Shown: positions 44,244 through 52,635 of the stretch, one piece after another
How positions within the stretch are numbered: the first letter of the stretch is position 1
Layout of the letters: each line of letters opens with the position of its first letter
DNA from: Streptomyces albireticuli
Lineage (GTDB): Bacteria > Actinomycetota > Actinomycetes > Streptomycetales > Streptomycetaceae
Direction of reading: 5' to 3'
Assembly (NCBI RefSeq): GCF_021228125.1
Contig: NZ_JAJQQS010000003.1
Span: 186,001 to 250,000, forward strand
Length of the DNA: 64,000 bases
Made by a program: the position numbers and the translations under genes
Notes under the pieces: model-generated
What the model saw: only the letters and a program-made list of their open reading frames with translations
Databases searched by the model: none
Told to the model about the DNA's origin: nothing

Positions 44244-45269
44244 ATGACCGAACAGACCGAGCGCTCCCTCGCCGAGCGCCGCCCGCTCGGCGATCCCCGC
44301 CCCCTCGGCGAACGACGCGTCTGGCCACGGTCCTTCGTCGACCGCCTCACCGCGCCGCTGCCCGGCGTCCGCGCCCTGGCCAGACTGGCCCGCGAGGGCA
44401 GGCTGCGGCCGAGCCCGGAGGCGCTCCGGGAGGTCCCGGCGCTGCCGGTCGAGCCCGGCCCGCTGCCCGTCGTCGACGCGGCTACGACCGCCGTCACCTG
44501 GGCCGGGCACGCCAGCTGGGTGCTGCGCGTCGGCGGCCTCACCGTCCTCACCGACCCCGTCTGGTCCCGCAGGATCCTCGGCACGCCGCCCCGGCTCACC
44601 CCGGTCGGGGTCCGCTGGGAGGACCTGCCGCCCGTCGACGCGGTCGTCATCAGCCACAACCACTACGACCACCTCGACGCGCCCACCCTCAAGCGGCTGC
44701 CCCGCGACACCCCGCTGCTGCTGCCCGCCGGCCTCGCCCGCTGGGCGCGCCGCCGCCGCTTCACCCGGGTCACCGAGCTCGACTGGTGGGAGGCGGTCGA
44801 ACTGCCCGGCCCGGCCGGCCCGGTCCGCTTCGACTTCGTCCCCGCCCACCACTGGAGCAAACGCACCCTGACCGACACCTGCCGCTCGCTGTGGGGCGGC
44901 TGGGTGCTGACCTCCCCGGCCGGGCAGCGCGTCTACTTCGCCGGCGACACCGGCTACGGCCACTGGTTCTCCCGCATCGGCGACCGCTACACCGGCATCG
45001 ACCTGGCCCTGCTGCCCATCGGCGCGTACGACCCGCGCTGGATGCTCGGCCCCGTCCACACCGACCCCGAGGAGGCCGTCCGCGCCTGCCAGGACCTGGG
45101 CGCCCGCGCGATGGCCCCCATGCACTGGTCGACCTTCCTGCTCTCCGCGGAGCCCCCGCTCGAACCCCTCCACCGCGTCCGCGCCGCCTGGTCCGCGACG
45201 GGCCGCCCCCGAGAGAACCTCTGGGACCTCCCGGTGGGCGGCTCCCGGGTGCTGACGCCGGGTCGGTGA
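44244..45269 (+). CDS. Metallo-beta-lactamase-fold hydrolase, NAPE-PLD/UlaG-like
   Basis: 341 aa. Zinc site HNHYDHLD (after VDAVVIS), further ligands in DFVPAHHWSKRT, FAGDTGYGHWF and PMHWSTFLL. The N-terminal 80 residues (WPRSFVDRLTAPLPGVRALA) and the size fit the N-acyl-phosphatidylethanolamine phospholipase D-like branch rather than beta-lactamases. Probable cytoplasmic or membrane-surface hydrolase of phosphodiesters or lactones. A second, shorter MBL gene of the same superfamily lies 700 nt away on the other strand. Confidence 0.9.
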   Translation: MTEQTERSLAERRPLGDPRPLGERRVWPRSFVDRLTAPLPGVRALARLAREGRLRPSPEALREVPALPVEPGPLPVVDAATTAVTWAGHASWVLRVGGLTVLTDPVWSRRILGTPPRLTPVGVRWEDLPPVDAVVISHNHYDHLDAPTLKRLPRDTPLLLPAGLARWARRRRFTRVTELDWWEAVELPGPAGPVRFDFVPAHHWSKRTLTDTCRSLWGGWVLTSPAGQRVYFAGDTGYGHWFSRIGDRYTGIDLALLPIGAYDPRWMLGPVHTDPEEAVRACQDLGARAMAPMHWSTFLLSAEPPLEPLHRVRAAWSATGRPRENLWDLPVGGSRVLTPGR

Positions 45270-45335
45270 AAGCCACGGGCGTCCGGAGGCCCGGAGACCG
45301 GATGGCACGTGGGCGGTCGGACCCGGCGGAGCCGG

Positions 45336-45953
45336 CTACCGCACCCGCCGCCACACCGAAGGCACCGCCCCCACCAGCACCGTCACCGCGACCGCCGCCA
45401 CCACCCCCTGCCACGGCCGGGCGAAGAGCGAGCCGCCGAGGACGCCGATGACCTGGTACGTCGCCGCCCAGGCCAGGCACGCCGGGGCGTCGCCGCGGGC
45501 GAAGCGGGACGGGGGGACGCGGGAGAGGAGGCAGGCCAGCATCACGGGGATGCGGCCCGCCGGGAGCAGGCGGGACAGGACGAGGACCGTCACCCCGTGC
45601 TCGTCGAGTTTCGTGCGGGCACGGGCCAGGTGTTCGGGGGAGGCGCGGTCGCGGAGGCGGTTCAGCCAGCGCGAGCCGTTGCGGGAGGCGACACCGCGCC
45701 GGCCGAGTCCGTACAGCGCCATGTCGCCGAGGAACGCCGCGGCCGAGGCGGCCAGGAAGACCCACAGCAGGGAGAACGGCGAACTCTGGTGGAAGGCCAC
45801 CACGGCCGCCGAGCTCACCACCGCCCCCGTCGGCACCACCGGCACCAGGGCGCCCAGCGCGACCAGGAGGAACAACGAGGGGTAGCCGACGGCCTGCTGG
45901 GTCGACTCCGGCGGTACCGCCCGGGCCACCGCCCCGGCGAGCGGACCGATCAC
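45336..45953 (-). CDS. DedA/SNARE-associated family membrane protein
   Basis: 205 aa, several transmembrane helices: LFLLVALGALVPVVPTGAVV, LLWVFLAASAAAFLGDMALYG, and two at the C-terminus. The DedA core is present (FLGDMALYGLGRRG ... VLVLSRLLPAGRIPVMLACL). Relatives are lipid (undecaprenyl phosphate or phosphatidylethanolamine) flippases or transporters. The GTG start overlaps the upstream MBL stop by 4 nt (GTGA), so the two are translationally coupled. Coupling to a lipid-type hydrolase suggests joint membrane-lipid handling (inference). Confidence 0.88.
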   Translation of the reverse strand: MIGPLAGAVARAVPPESTQQAVGYPSLFLLVALGALVPVVPTGAVVSSAAVVAFHQSSPFSLLWVFLAASAAAFLGDMALYGLGRRGVASRNGSRWLNRLRDRASPEHLARARTKLDEHGVTVLVLSRLLPAGRIPVMLACLLSRVPPSRFARGDAPACLAWAATYQVIGVLGGSLFARPWQGVVAAVAVTVLVGAVPSVWRRVR

Positions 45954-46732
45954 ACCGCCCCCAACGGCCGCACGGACTCGCCGTGGCCCAGCCGGTGCAC
46001 CGTGGCTTTCGGCGCGAGCCGCCCCGCGAGGCGGACGAATTCCTCGCCCGGCGCGTGGAATTCGTGCGGGCGCACCCCGTCCATGCCGATCGGCCAGTAC
46101 GTGCCGTAGTGCACCGGCACCGCCACCGGCGCCCCGAGCCGGGCCAGGGCCCGCGCGGCCCGGCCCGCGTCCAGGTGGCCGTGGCCCAGGAACGGGCCCC
46201 AGCCGCCGACCGGCAGCAGCGCCACGTCCACCGTCCCCACCTCGTCCGCCATGCCCTCGAACCAGCCCGTGTCCCCGGCGAAGTACGTCGCCGCCTCGCC
46301 GTGCACCACATAGCCGAGCGCCGGCACCCGGTGCGGCCCGTACGGCAGCCTGCGCCCGTCGTGCTCCGCGTGCACCGCCCGTATCCGCACCTCGCCGCAG
46401 CGCACCACGTCCCCGGGGCCCGCCTCGCTGATCCGCAGGCCCCGTGCCGCGGCCAGCCTGCCCAGGCCCGGCACCGCGGCCGGCGCGCCCCGGGGCACCA
46501 CCAGGCGCGTACCGGGGGCGAGCCGGGCCAGGGACGGGAGGTGCAGATGGTCCGCGTGCAGGTGCGAGACGAGGACGACGTTCGCGACGGCCGCCGCCGG
46601 CGGCGGGACCGCGCCCCGGCGGCGGCGCAGATGCGCCAGCCGCCGGACGAACAGCGGATCGGTCAGCACGCGCGTACCCGAGTCCTCCACCGTCACGGTG
46701 GCATGCCCCCACCAGGTGATCTCCACCGGCAC
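45950..46732 (-). CDS. Metallo-beta-lactamase-fold hydrolase, UlaG-like
   Basis: 260 aa. ITWWGHATVTVEDSGTRVLTD opens the fold; the zinc motif is VVLVSHLHADHLHLPSL; other ligands lie in RAVHAEHDGRR, YFAGDTGWFEG and PVHYGTYWP. Start chosen as GTG 46732 because GGAGG sits upstream; an in-frame ATG at 46804 would add 24 residues that do not look conserved. Coupled to the DedA gene by a 4-nt overlap. Likely a phosphodiesterase or lactonase of unknown substrate. Confidence 0.88.
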   Translation of the reverse strand: MPVEITWWGHATVTVEDSGTRVLTDPLFVRRLAHLRRRRGAVPPPAAAVANVVLVSHLHADHLHLPSLARLAPGTRLVVPRGAPAAVPGLGRLAAARGLRISEAGPGDVVRCGEVRIRAVHAEHDGRRLPYGPHRVPALGYVVHGEAATYFAGDTGWFEGMADEVGTVDVALLPVGGWGPFLGHGHLDAGRAARALARLGAPVAVPVHYGTYWPIGMDGVRPHEFHAPGEEFVRLAGRLAPKATVHRLGHGESVRPLGAV

Positions 46733-46766
46733 CGGGCACCTCCAGGACTCGTCCGCGCCTCCCACC

Positions 46767-47300
46767 TTACGGGCGACCCCCCGCCACCTCGATGACATGG
46801 ACACACACGGGCACCCGGTGCACCGGATCCGTCGTCTCGCGGTCCCGCCGCATCCCGAGCTTGCGCATGATCTTCGCGGAGGAGTCGTTGCCCACCCGGT
46901 GCACGCTCACCACCCGGCCCACGCCACGGTCCCGCAGCGCGAAGTCCAGCACCGCCCGCGCGGCCTCGGTGGCCAGGCCCCGCCCCCAGTGGGAACGGCC
47001 GAGCCGCCAGCCGATCTCCACCGCCGGGAGGATCTCCGGCAGGTACTCGGGCACGGACAGCCCCGCGAACCCGGCCAGCCGGCCCGTCTCCCGCACCTCC
47101 ACCGCGAACAGCCCGACCCCCCGTTCCTCCCACTCCCGCTCCCACCGCGCGACGGCCGCCGCCGTCTCCTCCCGGTCCAGCACCGAGCCGTCGCCGATCC
47201 AGCGCATCACCTCCGGGTCGGCGTTGATCTCTGCCAGCGGGCCGAGGTCGTCCTCGCGCCAGCGGCGCAGCGTCAGTCGAGGGGTACGAAGGGTGGTCAT
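46767..47300 (-). CDS. GNAT family N-acetyltransferase (RimJ/RimL type)
   Basis: 177 aa. TPRLTLRRWREDDLGPLAEI, then VEIGWRLGRSHWGRGLATEA (acetyl-CoA loop) and VVSVHRVGNDSSAKIMRKLGMRRD. Typical ribosomal-protein alanine acetyltransferase-like layout. Start at ATG 47300 (MTTLRTPRLTLRR) with AGGAT upstream. It is followed 34 nt later by the MBL-DedA pair. Its upstream region contains the 22-nt-period tandem repeat array. The substrate is unknown. Confidence 0.88.
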   Translation of the reverse strand: MTTLRTPRLTLRRWREDDLGPLAEINADPEVMRWIGDGSVLDREETAAAVARWEREWEERGVGLFAVEVRETGRLAGFAGLSVPEYLPEILPAVEIGWRLGRSHWGRGLATEAARAVLDFALRDRGVGRVVSVHRVGNDSSAKIMRKLGMRRDRETTDPVHRVPVCVHVIEVAGGRP

Positions 47301-47396
47301 GCCGGCATCCTGCCCAGCCGGGGCGGGGTGAAAGCCCTGGGACGGCAGGGTCACCGGTGAATGCGGGAGCCGTGACGAACGGTGGGAAACGCACGG

Positions 47397-47630
47397 CCCG
47401 TACGGAGACGTCGGCTATCCCGTACGGAGACGTCGGCTATCCCGTACGGAGACGTCGGCTATCCCGTACGGAGACGTCGGCTATCCCGCACGGGGACGTC
47501 GGCGGCATTCCGCAGGGCCACGTCGGGCCGTCCCGCAGGGCCACGTCGGGCCGTCCCGTACGGCCACGTCCGGCCGTCCCGTACGGAGACGCCGGCTCGT
47601 CCCGCACGGAAGACGCCCCGCCGTACGGAT
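47397..47630. repeat. Tandem repeat, 22-nt period grading into 23-24 nt
   Basis: Four units of exactly 22 nt (47397-47484) are identical and contain two palindromes, CCGTACGG and GACGTC, followed by GGCTAT. About six further units drift in sequence and period. The array lies between the ARMT1-like gene and the GNAT gene, both on the minus strand, so it forms the GNAT upstream region. There are no unique spacers, so it is not CRISPR. Confidence 0.9.
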
Positions 47631-47652
47631 TCGTCACGTCCGTACGCCCCGC

Positions 47653-48867
47653 TCAGCCCTCCAGCCGCGCCTGCACCAGCGCCTGCGACCCGTCCGTGCG
47701 CCACCCCGGCCGGGCCGCCTCCACGCGGTCCACGGTCTCCCGCCGGAGCCCGACCACCACGTCCGACTTCAGCGTGCGCAGCGCCACGAGCGGGCCCGGC
47801 ACCCCCGCGACCGCCTCCGCGAACGGCCGCGTCGCAGGCCAGGCCCGGTCGCCCACCAGGCGCCGGTAGTTGAGGTCCCCCTTGAACACGCACAGCGCGG
47901 CCGAGGAGAGCGCCGCCCGCAGCCCGCCGGGCAGTTCGCCGAAACCGAGCGGGGAGCAGAGGAAGTCGTCGCCCTCCACGCGCAGCCGCCCGGCGGCCGC
48001 CGCCTCCCGCAGCCGCCCCGCGGCCTTTCCCGCCTCGCCGTCGAAGGAGGACAGCCGCACCAGGCAGTCCCGTACGTCCGTGGTGACCGCGTCGGAGACG
48101 AAGTAGGGCCGTGGCTTGACGTGCAGGACGACCGACTCGGCCCGCCGGGTCAGCAGCAGGTGGTCGACGAGCAGCAGGTCGGCGAGGAGCTCGCGCCCCG
48201 CGTTGTCCAGGATCACGTGGACGTCGCCCGGGGGACGCCCGCTCAGGTGCCGCCACAGCGCCTCGCCGTCGTCGGCGAGCAGGGGGACGCCGTCCTCGGC
48301 GCCGCCGTCGCGCACCAGCCGGAAGCCGAGATCCGCGCGGTTGCCGTACAGGGACGCCAGCAGCAGGGCGCGGAACGCCTCGGCCGGCTCCGAGCGGTCC
48401 AGCCCGTCCAGCCACGCGGTGTCGGCCTCCAGCGCGGGATCGGCCAGTTCGGCGGCCTTCATGGGGGCGAACGGGTCCACCCCCTGCCAGGGCCCCGGCG
48501 CGAAGTACCCGACGCACTCCAGGAGCCGCAGGTAGAAGTAGCTCTCGGCCCAGAGGAACGGCACGTCGCGCCAGGGCTCGCCGAAGTACTCCCGCCCCCA
48601 CGCGAGCCACCGCTCCCGGCCCGGCGTCGTCTCCTCCGGCGGCCGGACGACGGCGGTGTCCGAGGCCGACTCCGCCACCAGCTCCCGGAGCCGGGAGCGC
48701 TGCCCGGGGCCGTAGGGGTTGCTCTCGCAGAGCCGCCGGATCAGGGCGGGGTGGCGTTCGTGGAAGACGCCCCGGCCGAACCCCGCCGGGTCGGCGATGC
48801 CGAACGCCGGGGCGGGGCCGGACGCGGATCCGGTGGGGTGCGGGGTCGGGGTGTGCCGGTCGTTCAT
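47653..48867 (-). CDS. DUF89 / ARMT1-like damage-control phosphatase
   Basis: 404 aa. HVILDNAGRELLADLLLVDHLL carries the metal-binding Asp and Asn motif of DUF89; FPVKGDLNYRRLVGD-type sequence is seen as VFKGDLNYRRLVGDR, typical of the ARMT1/C6orf211 branch. Family members dephosphorylate damaged sugar phosphates such as fructose-1-phosphate. The N-terminal helical part (GFGRGVFHERHPALIRRLCE) is full length. ATG 48867 is the first gene of a possible minus-strand run but is separated from GNAT by the repeat array. Role here: clearing toxic sugar phosphates (family-based). Confidence 0.9.
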   Translation of the reverse strand: MNDRHTPTPHPTGSASGPAPAFGIADPAGFGRGVFHERHPALIRRLCESNPYGPGQRSRLRELVAESASDTAVVRPPEETTPGRERWLAWGREYFGEPWRDVPFLWAESYFYLRLLECVGYFAPGPWQGVDPFAPMKAAELADPALEADTAWLDGLDRSEPAEAFRALLLASLYGNRADLGFRLVRDGGAEDGVPLLADDGEALWRHLSGRPPGDVHVILDNAGRELLADLLLVDHLLLTRRAESVVLHVKPRPYFVSDAVTTDVRDCLVRLSSFDGEAGKAAGRLREAAAAGRLRVEGDDFLCSPLGFGELPGGLRAALSSAALCVFKGDLNYRRLVGDRAWPATRPFAEAVAGVPGPLVALRTLKSDVVVGLRRETVDRVEAARPGWRTDGSQALVQARLEG

Positions 48868-49023
48868 CCGGGGCTCGCTTCGTCTCGGGGGATTGGGAGA
48901 ATCGGGAGAAAGGGGACTTGGGGCGGTCTCGTGCAGCAGTGGACATGACGTGGTCCGGGGAGATTCCCAGGACCGCCGGGGAAGGGACCCGGGCCTTCCG
49001 GAGCCTTCGCCTACCCTTCAAGC
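48868..49023. other. Divergent gap upstream of the phosphatase-like genes
   Basis: About 155 nt; it should hold both divergent promoters. No motif I could defend. Confidence 0.4.
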
Positions 49024-51114
49024 ATGGGGCGTGCGCGCGACTCGATTCGTCGTTTCGGCAGGTCGGCCAGGGAGCGGTGGCGGGAGGTCGTCGGTCCCTG
49101 GGCGGCCGGCACGGTCACGATGCTGGTCCTCGCCGCCGTCCTGCCCGACTTCCGGCTCCAGTCCGCCGACGGCGAGAGCGCCACCCGAGTCGCGATCGCC
49201 GCGGCGCTGGGCGCGGGGGTGTTCGGCCTGCTCGGCGCCGTGGTCTGGCCGGTGCTGGTACGGGCGTTGCTGCTGGTGCCCGCGTTCGTACTGGGGCTGC
49301 TGGTCTTCTTCCTCAACGGGTCGCTGCTGCTGATCGCGCTCGCCCTGATCCCCGTGGGCAGCGGCGCCGCCGAACCGGAGACCGCCGTGGTGGTGGCCGC
49401 CGCGATGTCGGCGGCCTCGTCCGCGGCGGGCACCTTCCTCGCCATGCGCGACGACGCCGCGTACGGGCGCAGGCTGGCCCGGCTCGCCGGCCGCGGTCGG
49501 CGCCGGAGCGGCGAGCGCGCCGGCCCACGCCCGGCGCCCGGCACCGTCTTCCTCCAGCTCGACGGCGTCGGCCACGACGTGCTCCGGGACGCCCTGCGCG
49601 AGCGCCGGGGCTCCGGCGGGCGCCGCAAGGGGCCGCTGATGCCGACCCTCGCCGGATGGGCGGCCACCAGCCACCGGCTCACCCCCTGGCGCACCGACTG
49701 GTCCAGCCAGACGGGCGCCAGCCAGCTCGCCATCCTGCACGGCTCCAACGAGGACGTGCCCGCCTTCCGCTGGTACGAGAAGGAGACCGGCGAGGTGCTC
49801 GTCAGCGGCCGGCCGGCCGGGGCCGCCGAGCTCCAGCGGCGCGCCGTCGCCCGCACCGGCGACGGCGGGCTGCTCGCCGCCGACGGCGCCAGCCGGGGCA
49901 ACCTCTTCAGCGGCGGCGCGGACCAGGTCGCCCTCGTGCTGTCCGTCGCCGCCCGGCGCGGCCGGCACAACCGCTCGCGCTCGGGCTACTTCGCCTACTT
50001 CTCCGACCCCGCCAACGCCACCCGCACCGCCGTCTCCTACGTCGCGGAGGTCCTCCGCGAGATCGGGCAGTCCCTCCGGGCCAGGATCCGCCGGGAGTCC
50101 CCGCGCCTGCCGCGCGGTGGTCTCTACCCCTTCGTGCGCGCCTTCGCGACGGTCGTCGAGCGGGACGTGGTCGTCGCCGCCGTCCTCGGTGACGTCCTCT
50201 CCGGCCGCACCTCCGTCTACGCCGACCTCGTCGGTTACGACGAGGTCGCCCATCACTCCGGCCCGCGCGGCCGCGACACCCACCAGGTGCTGCGGGACCT
50301 GGACCGGGCCGTCGCGCTGATCGCCAGGGTGGTCCGGCACGCGCCGCGCCCGTACCGGATCGTGCTGCTCTCGGACCACGGCCAGAGCCCCGGCGAGACC
50401 TTCGCCGGCCGCTACGGCCTGACACTGGAGGAGCTGGTGCTGCGGGCGCGGGCGGCGGGAGCGTCCGGGGCCGGCCGGCCGCCGGTCGTGCTGGCCTCGG
50501 GCAACCTCGGCCTGGTCTCCTTCCCGGACCTGCCGGGCCGCGCGAGCCGCGAGGAGATCGACCGCCGTCACCCCGGGCTGCTGCGAGTCCTCGCCGACCA
50601 CCCGGGGATCGGTTTCCTGCTCGTACGGTCGGAGGAGCACGGCCCGGTGGTGCTGGGGCCGGACGGCGCCGAGCACCGCCTGGAGACCGGGGACGTGGTC
50701 GGGGAGAGCCCGCTGCGGGCCCTCGGGCCGGGCGCGGCGGAGGCCGTGCGGCGCACGGCCGGGTTCCCGCACACGGCGGACATCATGGTCAATTCCGCTT
50801 ACGACCCGGCGACGGGCGCGGTGCACGCCTTCGAGGAGCAGATCGGCTCGCACGGCGGGCTGGGCGGCGAGCAGGGCCGCCCGTTCCTGCTGTGGCCCCA
50901 GGAGCTGAGCGCGCCGGTGCCGGACGGCGCGGAGCTGGTGGGCGCGGAGCGGGTGCACCGGGTGCTGCGGCGGTGGCTGCGGGAGGCCACGGAGCCCCAA
51001 ATACCGGTGGACCGGATTCCGCTTGATCGGCGGGCGGACGAATCACTGCCCGTGGGCGATATGCCAGCACCTTTTGCGGTCACCGGGCCCGCCCTGCGGG
51101 ACAAAACCGAGTGA
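49024..51114 (+). CDS. Membrane-anchored alkaline-phosphatase-superfamily (phosphodiesterase-like) protein
   Basis: 696 aa. The N-terminal 150 residues are holin-like with several transmembrane helices (VVGPWAAGTVTMLVLAAVLP, ALLLVPAFVLGLLVFFLNGS, LLLIALALIPVG). A large soluble domain follows with the superfamily features TVFLQLDGVGHDVL (metal Asp), TDWSSQTGASQLAILHGSNE (nucleophile region), LVGYDEVAHHSGPRGRDTHQ and LLSDHGQSPGET (metal Asp/His). Phage-holin-family plus phosphodiesterase/nucleotide-pyrophosphatase fusions are known in Streptomyces. Location should be the membrane with the enzyme domain on one side; which side is not clear. It acts alone here. Confidence 0.85.
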   Translation: MGRARDSIRRFGRSARERWREVVGPWAAGTVTMLVLAAVLPDFRLQSADGESATRVAIAAALGAGVFGLLGAVVWPVLVRALLLVPAFVLGLLVFFLNGSLLLIALALIPVGSGAAEPETAVVVAAAMSAASSAAGTFLAMRDDAAYGRRLARLAGRGRRRSGERAGPRPAPGTVFLQLDGVGHDVLRDALRERRGSGGRRKGPLMPTLAGWAATSHRLTPWRTDWSSQTGASQLAILHGSNEDVPAFRWYEKETGEVLVSGRPAGAAELQRRAVARTGDGGLLAADGASRGNLFSGGADQVALVLSVAARRGRHNRSRSGYFAYFSDPANATRTAVSYVAEVLREIGQSLRARIRRESPRLPRGGLYPFVRAFATVVERDVVVAAVLGDVLSGRTSVYADLVGYDEVAHHSGPRGRDTHQVLRDLDRAVALIARVVRHAPRPYRIVLLSDHGQSPGETFAGRYGLTLEELVLRARAAGASGAGRPPVVLASGNLGLVSFPDLPGRASREEIDRRHPGLLRVLADHPGIGFLLVRSEEHGPVVLGPDGAEHRLETGDVVGESPLRALGPGAAEAVRRTAGFPHTADIMVNSAYDPATGAVHAFEEQIGSHGGLGGEQGRPFLLWPQELSAPVPDGAELVGAERVHRVLRRWLREATEPQIPVDRIPLDRRADESLPVGDMPAPFAVTGPALRDKTE

Positions 51115-51198
51115 TTTTGCGGAGGGGTGCGCTCCGTTGCACCATGCGCTGTCGCACGACCCCGCGACCTGCCCGCAGGACGAGAGGCGCACCACCTC

Positions 51199-52635
51199 AT
51201 GCACGACACCGACGGCACACACACCCGCCGCTTCGGCCTACCGACCGCCACGGCCCTGGTCATGGGCAACATCATCGGCGGCGGCATCTTTCTGCTGCCG
51301 GCTTCCGTCGCGCCCTTCGGCACGGTGAGCCTGCTGGCCTTCGGCGTCCTCACGGTCGGCGCCATCGCACTGGCGCTGGTCTTCGGCCGGCTCGCCGAGC
51401 GCCATCCGCGCACCGGCGGCCCGTACGTCTACGCCCGTGAGGCCTTCGGCGACTTCGCCGGCTTCCTCTCCGCGTGGTCGTTCTGGACCATGACCTGGGT
51501 CAGCAACGCCGCCCTCGCCGTCGCGGGCGTCGGCTACTTCCACGTGCTGACCGGCGGGGGCTCGAAGTCCCAGGACCTGCTGGTGGCGCTGGCCATGCTC
51601 TGGCTGCCCGCCCTGGCGAACCTGGCGGGCACGCGCTGGGTGGGCGCCGTGCAGATGATCTCCACGGTGATGAAGTTCGTCCCGCTGCTGTTCGTCGCGG
51701 TCATCGGGCTGTTCTTCTTCGACCCCGGCAACCTCGGCTCCTTCACCGCCGGCGACGGCAACTGGACCGGCGGGCTGACCGCCTCCGCGGCGATCCTGCT
51801 GTACAGCTACGTGGGCGTCGAGTCCGCCGCGATGAGCGCCGGCGAGGTCCGCGACCCGGAGCGCAACGTCGGACGGGCCAGCGTGCTCGGCACCATCGGC
51901 GCGGCCGTCGTCTACCTCCTGGGCACCCTCTCGGTCTTCGGTTCGGTCCCGCACGACAAGCTCGTCACGTCCACCGCCCCGTTCTCCGACGCGGTCAACG
52001 TGATGTTCGGCGGCGAGTGGGGCGGCACGCTGATCGCCGCCTGCGCCGTGATCTCCATCGTGGGCGCGCTCAACGGCTGGACGCTGATGAGCGCCCAGGC
52101 CCCGTACGCCGCCGCCAAGGACGGGCTGTTCCCGGCGGTCTTCGCCAAGAAGCGGCGCGGGGTGCCGACGTTCGGCGTGCTGACCGCCACGGTCCTCGCC
52201 ACGCTGCTGACGGTCTTCAACTACACCACCGGGGTGGCCGGGGTCTTCGAGATCCTCGTCCTGATCACGACCTTCTCGGCGACCGTCCCGTACCTGCTGG
52301 CCGCCGCCGCGCAGATGTACTTCCTGCTGACCGGCCGGCGCGACAAGGTCCGCCCGGCCCGGTTCACGCGTGACATGGTGCTCGCGCTCGGCGCGTTCGC
52401 CTTCTCCTTCTGGCTGGTCGCCGGGGCCGGTTACGCCGCGGTCTACCAGGGCGTGCTCTTCCTCTTCACCGGCATCATCGTCTACGTCTGGCTGGCGGCC
52501 CGCCGCCCGGCGGGGGAGGCGGCCGGGACGGCGGAGGCGGCCGGGGAGGCAGTGGCCACCGTGCCCGCCGCCGGGACTGCCGAAGCCGCTGAAGCGGCCG
52601 AGCCCGCCGAGCCCGCCGAGCCCGTCAAGCGGTGA
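51199..52635 (+). CDS. APC superfamily amino acid/polyamine permease
   Basis: 478 aa, about 12 transmembrane helices. The first helix has the signature MGNIIGGGIFLLPAS; later SFWTMTWVSNAALAVAG, SYVGVESAAMSAGEVRDPERN and SAQAPYAAAKDGLFPAVFAK match the basic amino acid/polyamine antiporter (APA) group, such as putrescine-ornithine or arginine-agmatine exchangers. The last 35 residues are an Ala/Glu repeat tail. ATG 51199 has GAGAGG upstream. The 3' end overlaps the convergent SDR gene by 11 nt. The substrate is unproven. Confidence 0.9.
   Translation: MHDTDGTHTRRFGLPTATALVMGNIIGGGIFLLPASVAPFGTVSLLAFGVLTVGAIALALVFGRLAERHPRTGGPYVYAREAFGDFAGFLSAWSFWTMTWVSNAALAVAGVGYFHVLTGGGSKSQDLLVALAMLWLPALANLAGTRWVGAVQMISTVMKFVPLLFVAVIGLFFFDPGNLGSFTAGDGNWTGGLTASAAILLYSYVGVESAAMSAGEVRDPERNVGRASVLGTIGAAVVYLLGTLSVFGSVPHDKLVTSTAPFSDAVNVMFGGEWGGTLIAACAVISIVGALNGWTLMSAQAPYAAAKDGLFPAVFAKKRRGVPTFGVLTATVLATLLTVFNYTTGVAGVFEILVLITTFSATVPYLLAAAAQMYFLLTGRRDKVRPARFTRDMVLALGAFAFSFWLVAGAGYAAVYQGVLFLFTGIIVYVWLAARRPAGEAAGTAEAAGEAVATVPAAGTAEAAEAAEPAEPAEPVKR

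Noticed and set aside
47397..47630. Possible CRISPR array
   Set aside because: Direct tandem units with no unique spacers and no cas genes; period 22-24 nt with drift. It is a simple tandem repeat.
49024..49480. Phage holin gene
   Set aside because: The holin-like segment is continuous with a large phosphodiesterase domain and there are no other phage genes nearby.
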